Shown here piece by piece: positions 1-4,634 of a stretch of DNA of 5,792 nucleotides. The stretch covers positions 1-5,792 of the forward strand of contig CAJUFJ010000097.1 in assembly GCA_910585815.1 (NCBI GenBank). Reading direction: 5' to 3'. The stretch is from an uncultured Oscillospiraceae bacterium (GTDB lineage: Bacteria > Bacillota > Clostridia > Oscillospirales > Oscillospiraceae). The notes below the pieces were generated by a model that was given only the letters and a program-made list of their open reading frames with translations, ran no database searches and had not been told where the DNA came from. Positions within the stretch are counted from its first letter, which is position 1. The number at the start of each line of letters is the position of its first letter. The position numbers and the translations under genes were made by a program.

Positions 1-962
1 CCGGGGAGCAGGTCCACCTGCCGGTGGGTGTTGAAGGCCATGCGGGTGAGGGCGGACATGGTCTCGCCCTGGCTGCCGGTGGTAATGATGCAGACCCTGT
101 GCTTAGGCAGGGATTTGATGTGATTCAGGTCCATCAGGATGCCGTCGGGGATATTCATATACCCCAGCTCGGCAGACACCTTCATCACATTCTCCATGGA
201 CCGGCCGGTAACGGCCACCTTCCGCCCGTACCGGGCGGCCACGTCAATCACCTGCTGGATGCGGTCCACGTTGGAGGCGAAGGTGGTAACGATGATGCGC
301 TCCTCACAGCCCCGGAACAGCCCGTCGAAGGAGGCCCCCACACTGCGCTCGGAGCGGGTGTAGCCCGGGCGCTCCACGTTGGTGGAGTCGGCCAGCAGGG
401 CGAGCACCCCCTCCTTGCCCAGCTCGCCCAGCCGGGCCAGGTCCATCATGCCCCCCTGGATGGGGGTGGCGTCGATTTTGAAGTCGCCGGTGTGGACACA
501 GGTGCCCACCGGGCACTTGATGGCGAAAGCCACCGCGTCGGCAATGGAGTGGTTCACGTGGATGAACTCCACGGTGAATTTTCCCGCCTTGACGATCTGG
601 CCCGCCTCGCAGGTGATGAGCCTGGTCCGGTCCAGCAGGCGGTGCTCCTCCAGCTTCAGCTTGATAAGCCCGGCGGACATGCGGGTGGCGTAGATGGGGG
701 CGTTGAGGGACCGCAGCACATAGGGCAGAGCCCCGATGTGGTCCTCGTGGCCGTGGGTGATGAAGATGCCCCGGATTTTGTTCTGGTTTTTAATCAGGTA
801 GCTGACGTCTGGGATGACCACGTCGATGCCGTACATGTCATCGTCGGGGAAACCCATGCCGCAGTCCACCACAATGATGTCGCCGCCGTACTCGTAGACG
901 GTGAGGTTCTTGCCGATCTCGTTGAGACCGCCAAGGGAAATGATTTTCAGTTTTTCTGCCAT
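1..962 (-). CDS. rnj: Ribonuclease J, N-terminal 320 residues (cut by window edge)
   Basis: Metallo-beta-lactamase/beta-CASP RNase of the RNase J family, a cytoplasmic 5'-to-3' exo- and endoribonuclease of mRNA decay and rRNA/tRNA maturation. The product begins MAEKLKIISLGGLNEIGKNL, typical of the family. Visible motifs are the zinc-binding HGHEDHIG (residues 70-77; H70, H72, D74, H75), the downstream HVNHS (H138), HTGDFKID with D160, ADSTN (191-195) at the entry to the beta-CASP region, and TTGSQGE (295-301). The family is usually about 550-600 residues, so the rest of beta-CASP, the final metal-ligand histidine motif and the C-terminal domain lie beyond the window. The ATG is supported by AAAGGAG at 968-974, 5 nt upstream. 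No rpoY/ykzG-like gene precedes it, unlike B. subtilis rnjA. The 5' region is unusually long and foldable (963-1418). Family call is secure; J1 versus J2 type cannot be decided. Confidence 0.96.
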   Translation of the reverse strand, partial: MAEKLKIISLGGLNEIGKNLTVYEYGGDIIVVDCGMGFPDDDMYGIDVVIPDVSYLIKNQNKIRGIFITHGHEDHIGALPYVLRSLNAPIYATRMSAGLIKLKLEEHRLLDRTRLITCEAGQIVKAGKFTVEFIHVNHSIADAVAFAIKCPVGTCVHTGDFKIDATPIQGGMMDLARLGELGKEGVLALLADSTNVERPGYTRSERSVGASFDGLFRGCEERIIVTTFASNVDRIQQVIDVAARYGRKVAVTGRSMENVMKVSAELGYMNIPDGILMDLNHIKSLPKHRVCIITTGSQGETMSALTRMAFNTHRQVDLLP

Positions 963-988
963 GATTACTCCTTTAATTTTTCCCTGCC

Positions 989-1005
989 CCGCTCCGGAGG
1001 AGCGG
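989..1005 (-). promoter_or_regulatory. Hairpin in the rnj 5' leader, close to the ribosome binding site
   Basis: A perfect 7-bp stem (CCGCTCC with GGAGCGG) closes a 3-nt loop about 15 nt upstream of the rnj Shine-Dalgarno (968-974). On the minus strand it is followed by an A-rich stretch rather than T residues, so it is not an intrinsic terminator for that strand. A GC-rich stem next to the ribosome landing site could influence translation or 5'-end stability of the rnj mRNA; that role is inference. Confidence 0.4.
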
Positions 1006-1028
1006 AGGCTTCGGGTTTTGATGTAGTT

Positions 1029-1156
1029 TGACAGAAAAGCCCATAGAAAACCGGCCGTGCCCACGGCACAGCGTTCAGACGAAGGACTGTCCCGCCCCGG
1101 CCCTGCCTCGCCGGTTGGGGTGCGCGGTCCCTTCGTCTCTCGATGGGTCTCTGTCA
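1029..1156 (-). ncRNA. Candidate structured RNA or leader element upstream of rnj
   Basis: Nested pairings close the whole block. TGACAGA (1029-1035) pairs with TCTGTCA (1150-1156). CCCAT (1040-1044) pairs with ATGGG (1143-1147). AGACGAAGG (1077-1085) pairs with CCTTCGTCT (1130-1138). Inside, CCCC/GGC (1095-1101) can pair with GCC/GGGG (1110-1120). A separate 6-bp hairpin GCCGTG/CACGGC (1054-1067) sits on one side of the central open region. The result is a closing stem, an asymmetric bubble with a side hairpin, and a long apical arm, loosely like 6S RNA. I recognise no Rfam family and found none of the conserved sequence elements I know. The minus strand is preferred only because the neighbouring genes run that way. 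Found by eye, with no folding-energy calculation. Confidence 0.35.
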
Positions 1157-1213
1157 TAGCTGGTTCCCCCGGCCTGTCCCCGTCTGCGTTACGGGTGGAG
1201 GGGCGGAGGATAT

Positions 1214-1262
1214 ATTTAGACGCCGGGACGGGAGGGTCCTCCCGTCCCCTTGGCGTTTAAAT
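1214..1262. other. Long GC-rich hairpin with A/T-rich base
   Basis: A perfect 11-bp inverted repeat (GGGACGGGAGG at 1225-1235 with CCTCCCGTCCC at 1238-1248) extends, after a 3-nt bulge, through ACGCC/GGCGT (1220-1224 with 1252-1256). It then runs into an A/T-rich base reaching 1214 and 1262, including one G-T wobble, for about 23 pairs in all. Neither strand shows a good T-tract after the stem, so a classic terminator call is weak; it could still act as an attenuator or a 3'-end protecting stem. If the promoter at 1356-1384 is used, it lies inside the rnj leader. Confidence 0.5.
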
Positions 1263-1266
1263 CACG

Positions 1267-1335
1267 TGTAGGGGCGGCCTGTGGCCGCCCGTATTCTTCA
1301 ATCTGCTCCGCGGGCAGCCACAGGCCGCCCCTACA
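1267..1335. repeat. Nested palindromic repeat element (copy A)
   Basis: Two 25-nt arms (1267-1291 and 1311-1335) are reverse complements with one mismatch (A1316 opposite C1286), separated by 19 nt. Each arm is itself a hairpin: GGGCGGCC-TGT-GGCCGCCC in the left arm, and the same with an ACA loop in the right. The element begins TGTAGGGG and ends CCCCTACA. It can therefore fold as one long stem or as two small hairpins. The architecture matches the element at 4468-4543 although the stem sequence differs. From memory, GTAGGGGCGGCC-type repeats are scattered through Oscillospiraceae genomes as REP- or MITE-like units; not verified here. No transposase is in the window. Confidence 0.75.
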
Positions 1336-1355
1336 GAGAGAGAATATAATAGGCC

Positions 1356-1384
1356 CTTATAGTTTACCACACTTTCCCTGAAAA
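1356..1384 (-). promoter_or_regulatory. Candidate promoter reading towards rnj
   Basis: On the minus strand TTTTCA (plus coordinates 1379-1384; 4 of 6 to TTGACA) lies 17 bp from TATAAG (1356-1361; 5 of 6 to TATAAT), in an A/T-rich pocket within otherwise GC-rich sequence. Predicted transcription would start near 1349, giving rnj a leader of nearly 390 nt that includes every hairpin in this intergenic region. No better pair was seen nearer the gene, but a closer promoter with weaker boxes cannot be excluded. Confidence 0.4.
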
Positions 1385-1418
1385 GTATACTATGGTTTTC
1401 AGAAAAACAGATGGCCGG

Positions 1419-3788
1419 TTATTTGTCCTTCTCTTGTACACAATGCTCAGAAATGGACCGGTCCACCTCCGCCGCCCGGCCGGCGTAGAAGTCACACAGC
1501 TCGGCGGCCAGCTCCAGGTCCGGGCCTTCGGCGATCACCCGCAGGGCGGAGCGCCGGGCGATGGGGGTGAGGTACACCCAGCCGCTGCCGGTGCGCAGCC
1601 GCAGGCCCTCCCCGGCGGGCTGACGGGCGCTCTCCCGGGCCAGGGCCTGCATCACCTGGCCCCGGTCGGCGGTGAGGGGCACCTCCCGCCGCCAGGAGGA
1701 GAACCGGGGAGTCTTGGCCACCAGGGCCTCCAGCTTCTGGCCGGATACGGCCATCCGGGCGCAGACGCGCACTGCCGCCGCCGGGGCCTGCCGCAGCCAG
1801 GGCTGGGCGGCGTAGAGCGCGGATGCCTGGTCCCCGTCCCGGTCCAGCCGCAGGACGGTGCCGCCGTAGCCGGCGGCCACCAGCTCCACCGCCGCGCTGG
1901 CCCCGGCGGGCACGGCCACCTTACCCGTGCCGTTCTCCATCTCGATCAGGGCCAGCACCGCCAGCAGCTGGCCGGCGTCCACCACCGCCCCCCGCTCGTC
2001 CTGGGCGGTGAGGGAAAAGCCCCCCCGCCGGGCGTGGAAGGCCACAAGCCCGGGCCGCCACTCCTTTTCCAGCTTGCAGCCCAGGGCGGACAGGGCGGAG
2101 CGCAGGGCCCGATCCTCCGGGGAGGCGTCCCCCACCGCCACGGTGAGGCGGCGCAGGGCGGGCCGGCGCAGGCCGGCCTCCTCCACCACGTGGCGTGCCC
2201 ACTGCTCCTGAGACATGTCCAGCAGCCGCAGCCGGCCCACCTTGTCCCCCCGGGTGCGGCGGACCTCCCCCTGGAGCAGGGCATGCTCCAGCTTCCGCTC
2301 CCGGGCCCGGCCCAGAGGCAGACCGTCTCTGTCAAAGAGGTGGAGGAAGATGGCCCCACCGCTCTCCTCCACAAAGAGGGAGACAGGAAGCCGGTGGAAG
2401 GTGGCCGCCCCCGCCCCCTGGACGGGGCTGGTGAGGGAGTGGGTGAGCACCTCGCTGCCCGCGGCCGCAGCCCCCACGGCGGCAGCCCGGGCCAGCATCC
2501 CGGCCCCGGGGGTGGGGGAGCAGCCCACCCCCACCCGGCCCTCGGCCCCCAGGATGCTGCCCAGGGTGAGGAGGGCCTCCGGGCCCATGTCCTCCCCCAG
2601 CGCCCCTCGGATGACCCCGCTGTCGCCAAAGCGCAGCACCCCCTTCTGGCTCCCGCTGGTCACCGAACGGGCCAGCCGGCAGCCGGCGGGGGCAGTCTGG
2701 CCGGGCCAGAGCTTCACCCGCTCCAGCAGGGTGGCCCCTTCCTCGGCCAGGGCGTTCTCCCCCAGAACGGCCCCCTCGTTGAGGACGGCCCCCTTCCGGG
2801 CGGAGGCGTCCCGGCACAGGACGGCCCCGTAGAGGGTGGCCCGGGGGCCTGCGGCGGCGTTTTCCAGCAGGATGGACCGCTGGACCATGCTCCGCTCCCC
2901 CACCTCGGCCCCCTGGTCCAGCACGGTGTGGGGGCCGATGAGGCAGCCCTCCCCCAGGCGCACCCCGGGGCCGATCCAGCAGGGGGGCACCAGGTTGAGC
3001 CCCGGGGGCAGGGGCTGGGCCGACCACACCCCCGCCTCCAGGCGGGGCAGGCCCATGTCCAGCTTTACTTTGCCGGACAGGGCGTCGCAGGTGCAGTCCA
3101 GATAGGCCTTGCAGTCCCCCATGTCGCACCAGTAGCCCTCCAGGGGCAGGCCGTAGAGCCCCGCCCCCTCCCGGAGCAGGGCGGGGAACAGGTCCTTGCC
3201 GAAGTCCCACGCGGTCTCCCCGGGCACCCGCTCCATGGCGGCGGGGGATAGGGCATAGATGCCGGTGTTGATCTGGTCGGTGAACACCTGTCCCCAGGCC
3301 GGCTTCTCCACAAAGCGCTCCACCCGGCCCTCCCCGTCGGTGAGGACCAGGCCATACTCCAGGGGGGTCTTGTGGCGGTAGAGGCCCAGGGTGGCCGCCG
3401 CCCCCCGCTCCCGGTGGAACCGGACCAGGGCGGTGAGGTCCAGGTCGCAGACGCAGTCGCCGCTGATGACCAGAAAGTCCTCCGCCCCGATGTGGGGCAT
3501 GCAGGCCTTCACGCTGCCCGCCGTGCCCAGGGGCTCGTCCTCGATGAAATACGTCAGCCGCACCCCCAGCCGGTCGCCGCTGCCGAAGTAGTCCATCACC
3601 CCCTGGGGCTTGTAGCACAGGGTAACGCAGATATCGTCCACGCCGTGGTTCCTCAGCAGGCCGATGATGTGCTCCATCACCGGCCGCCCCAGCAGGGGGG
3701 TCATGGGCTTGGGACTGCCCAGCGACAGGGGCCGCAGCCGGGTGCCCTCGCCCCCCGCCATAATAACTGCCTTCAAACGCTTCGCCAT
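1419..3788 (-). CDS. Mannose-1-phosphate guanylyltransferase-like nucleotidyltransferase fused to a degenerate PMM-like domain
   Basis: 789 residues. The N-terminal domain (about 1-240) is a sugar-phosphate nucleotidyltransferase that joins NTP and hexose-1-phosphate to NDP-sugar plus pyrophosphate. It shows AGGEGTRLRPL (11-21), PKP with K27, EPLGTAG (85-91), SGD with metal ligand D111, FVEKP (159-163), NTGIY (174-178) and GYWCDMGD (218-225). Residues about 265-365 carry hexapeptide repeats of a left-handed beta-helix (WIGPGVRLGEGCLIG). About 385-785 aligns by eye with phosphomannomutase: FGDSGVIRG near 387-395, a GQLLAVLAL helix and a C-terminal RVIAEG strand. The expected TASHNP, DPDGDR and RPSGTEP loops are missing. 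The substrate is probably mannose-1-phosphate/GTP by family resemblance, but glucose-1-phosphate is possible. Start: ATG at 3788 (MAKRLKAVIMAGG) fits the family; an in-frame TTG at 3803 adds only five residues and has no ribosome binding site. GGAAGG abuts the ATG, unusually close. Likely role: sugar-nucleotide supply for cell-surface glycans. Confidence 0.88.
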   Translation of the reverse strand: MAKRLKAVIMAGGEGTRLRPLSLGSPKPMTPLLGRPVMEHIIGLLRNHGVDDICVTLCYKPQGVMDYFGSGDRLGVRLTYFIEDEPLGTAGSVKACMPHIGAEDFLVISGDCVCDLDLTALVRFHRERGAAATLGLYRHKTPLEYGLVLTDGEGRVERFVEKPAWGQVFTDQINTGIYALSPAAMERVPGETAWDFGKDLFPALLREGAGLYGLPLEGYWCDMGDCKAYLDCTCDALSGKVKLDMGLPRLEAGVWSAQPLPPGLNLVPPCWIGPGVRLGEGCLIGPHTVLDQGAEVGERSMVQRSILLENAAAGPRATLYGAVLCRDASARKGAVLNEGAVLGENALAEEGATLLERVKLWPGQTAPAGCRLARSVTSGSQKGVLRFGDSGVIRGALGEDMGPEALLTLGSILGAEGRVGVGCSPTPGAGMLARAAAVGAAAAGSEVLTHSLTSPVQGAGAATFHRLPVSLFVEESGGAIFLHLFDRDGLPLGRARERKLEHALLQGEVRRTRGDKVGRLRLLDMSQEQWARHVVEEAGLRRPALRRLTVAVGDASPEDRALRSALSALGCKLEKEWRPGLVAFHARRGGFSLTAQDERGAVVDAGQLLAVLALIEMENGTGKVAVPAGASAAVELVAAGYGGTVLRLDRDGDQASALYAAQPWLRQAPAAAVRVCARMAVSGQKLEALVAKTPRFSSWRREVPLTADRGQVMQALARESARQPAGEGLRLRTGSGWVYLTPIARRSALRVIAEGPDLELAAELCDFYAGRAAEVDRSISEHCVQEKDK

Positions 3789-3809
3789 CCTTCCGTCAGT
3801 CAAGTGCGG

Positions 3810-3838
3810 TTAGTATGGCTTGCAGTCCGGCGTTTCAA
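3810..3838 (-). promoter_or_regulatory. Candidate promoter of the nucleotidyltransferase gene
   Basis: On the minus strand TTGAAA (plus coordinates 3833-3838; 5 of 6 to TTGACA) is followed after 17 bp by TACTAA (3810-3815), a poor -10. A CATACT hexamer two bases earlier is a better -10 but at 15-bp spacing. Initiation would fall near 3803, giving a very short leader of about 15 nt before the ATG. It stands back to back with the plus-strand promoter at 3841-3869. Confidence 0.35.
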
Positions 3839-3840
3839 AC

Positions 3841-3869
3841 TTGTCCTGAAAAACAATATATGGTATAAT
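3841..3869 (+). promoter_or_regulatory. Strong promoter for the DUF1653/ArsC-like pair
   Basis: TTGTCC (3841-3846) is separated by exactly 17 bp from a perfect TATAAT (3864-3869), which is preceded by TGG and so forms an extended -10. This is the best sigma-A-type promoter in the window. Transcription should begin near 3876, just before the GAGGAGG ribosome binding site at 3881-3887, leaving a leader of only about 20 nt. Confidence 0.75.
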
Positions 3870-3896
3870 AGCGAAAAAATGAGGAGGATTTTCCAT

Positions 3897-4115
3897 ATGG
3901 ATATCAAACCGGGCCGCTGGCGGCACTTCAAGGGCGGGGAGTACGAGGTTATCGGAACGGCCGCCCACTCGGAGACCCTGGAGCCCATGGTGGTCTACCG
4001 GGCGCTGTATGGGGAGGGCGGCCTGTGGGTCCGCCCCGCCGCCATGTGGACCGAGCCGGTGGAGCGGGAGGGGTACTCCGGGCCCAGATTTCGTTATGTG
4101 GGGGAAGGGACATGA
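3897..4115 (+). CDS. DUF1653 family small protein
   Basis: 72 residues, full length for this family (usually about 65-80). The sequence carries the characteristic run: a basic start MDIKPGRWRHFKGGEYEVIG, then AAHSETLEPMVVYRALYG, then GGLWVRPAAMW and a closing RFRYVG. No signal peptide or membrane segment is visible, so it is probably a cytoplasmic beta-rich protein. Its biochemical function is unknown to me; the conserved HSET, VVYR and WVRP blocks suggest a ligand- or partner-binding surface, which is inference. The start is fixed by GAGGAGG (3881-3887), 9 nt upstream of the ATG, and by a strong extended -10 promoter. Its stop overlaps the next gene's start by 4 nt (ATGA), so the two are very probably translationally coupled. 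The longer open frame running in from upstream covers the promoter and antisense sequence and is not real. Confidence 0.9.
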   Translation: MDIKPGRWRHFKGGEYEVIGTAAHSETLEPMVVYRALYGEGGLWVRPAAMWTEPVEREGYSGPRFRYVGEGT

Positions 4116-4444
4116 ACATTCAGATTTTCGGGAAAAGCAAGTGCTTCGACACCAAAAAAGCGGAGCGGTGGTTTAAGGAGCGGCGGATTAAGTTCCAGGC
4201 GGTGGACCTGAAAAAGCAGGGCATGAGCCTGGGGGAGCTGTCCAGCGTGAAGAACGCGGTGGGGCTGGAGGCCATGGTGGACCCCAAACACCCCGATGCG
4301 GTGCTGGTGTCCTACCTGGCCAGCGACCAGGCCAGGCTGGAAAAGCTCTTTGAGGACCCCACCCTCCTGCGCACCCCCGTGGTCCGCAACGGCCGGCAGG
4401 CCACCGTGGGATTCTGCCCCGAGGTGTGGGAGGGGTGGGCGTAG
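4112..4444 (+). CDS. ArsC/Spx family thioredoxin-fold protein (arsenate reductase-like)
   Basis: 110 residues, typical for the ArsC/Spx/YffB family. The N-terminal strand MNIQIFGKSKCFDTKKAERWF places a cysteine (C11) where ArsC has its catalytic cysteine. TPVVRNG (88-94) supplies the cis-proline P89 and an arginine R92 matching the conserved TPVV/PI-R segment. The only other cysteine is C102 in VGFCPEVW. C11 is followed by FDT, so the CXXC redox switch of Spx is absent; a true Spx transcription regulator is unlikely. Glutathione- or thioredoxin-linked reductase activity is possible, but arsenate as substrate is not established: no arsR, arsB or acr3 gene lies nearby. Start is the ATG overlapping the DUF1653 stop (ATGA), with GGGGAAGGG just upstream; a longer frame starting at 4025 is antisense-free but runs through the DUF1653 gene and is rejected. 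Confidence 0.85.
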   Translation: MNIQIFGKSKCFDTKKAERWFKERRIKFQAVDLKKQGMSLGELSSVKNAVGLEAMVDPKHPDAVLVSYLASDQARLEKLFEDPTLLRTPVVRNGRQATVGFCPEVWEGWA

Positions 4445-4467
4445 GAATGTTTCATAAACGTCCGCCA

Positions 4468-4543
4468 GTAGGGCAAGGGCTCTGCCCTTGCCTTTCCACC
4501 GAGACGGGAATCTGATTTGGCAAGGGCAGAGCCCTTGCCCTAC
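4468..4543. repeat. Nested palindromic repeat element (copy B)
   Basis: Two 25-nt arms (4468-4492 and 4519-4543) are perfect reverse complements separated by 26 nt. Each arm is itself a near-perfect hairpin: GGCAAGGGC-TCT-GCCCTTGCC on the left, with an AGA loop on the right. The ends are GTAGGG and CCCTAC, as in the element at 1267-1335, but the stem body and the spacer are unrelated. It lies 23 nt after the ArsC-like stop and could act as a 3' stabilising stem. There is no T-tract after it, so it is not an obvious terminator. Confidence 0.8.
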
Positions 4544-4569
4544 ATAACGCACCCGTCCCAACTCTAAAA

Positions 4570-4585
4570 GTCCGTTTTAACGGAC
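4570..4585. promoter_or_regulatory. Operator-like perfect palindrome upstream of the WYL regulator gene
   Basis: GTCCGTT-TT-AACGGAC is a perfect 7-bp inverted repeat with a 2-bp centre, ending 49 bp before the WYL gene ATG. A possible -10, TACACT at 4597-4602 (4 of 6), would put the palindrome over or next to the -35 region. That suits a repressor or autoregulator site. A dyad of this size next to a helix-turn-helix regulator gene is a reasonable autoregulatory operator; binding by the WYL protein is inference. Confidence 0.5.
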
Positions 4586-4634
4586 ACAACTCCCGCTACA
4601 CTGGGACGTGAAACCCGGAAAGGAGGAGACCGCC

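Larger units (their letters stand above)
963..1418. other. 456-bp non-coding, highly structured intergenic region
   Basis: No reading frame here has a family-like sequence or a good ribosome binding site. The short frame on the plus strand at about 1057-1260 has a low-complexity, arginine/glycine/serine/proline-rich product and no Shine-Dalgarno. The region instead holds several inverted repeats, described separately. It lies between two minus-strand genes, so it serves as the 3' flank of the nucleotidyltransferase gene and the 5' flank of rnj. I found no clear stem-plus-T-tract terminator for the upstream gene; read-through into rnj or its leader is possible. Confidence 0.8.

Noticed and set aside
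24..1031. 335-residue open frame on the plus strand opposite rnj
   Set aside because: The product is His/Gly/Val-rich with no family features, and the minus strand encodes an unmistakable RNase J. It is an antisense frame kept open by high GC and codon bias.
1118..1134. T-box-like GGGACCGCG on the minus strand
   Set aside because: The T-box core needs a GGGTGG segment before ACCGCG, which is missing here. There is no downstream aminoacyl-tRNA synthetase or amino-acid gene and no terminator/antiterminator pair.
1150..1167. TGTCATAGCTGGTTCC, resembling the lacZ/M13-reverse region of cloning vectors
   Set aside because: The match is short and imperfect and the flanks do not continue as vector; treated as coincidence.
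1345..1350. Perfect TATAAT on the plus strand
   Set aside because: No -35-like hexamer lies 16-18 bp upstream (that stretch is part of the GC-rich palindrome) and there is no plus-strand gene downstream.
1392..3251. 619-residue open frame on the plus strand and a 428-residue frame on the minus strand (2332-3618)
   Set aside because: Both are Pro/Gly/Ala/Arg-rich shadows of the nucleotidyltransferase gene, which has all expected motifs in its own frame.
4112..4444. Calling the ArsC/Spx-like protein an Spx global regulator or a true arsenate reductase
   Set aside because: The CXXC motif of Spx is absent, and there are no arsenic-resistance genes in the window; only the family level is supported.
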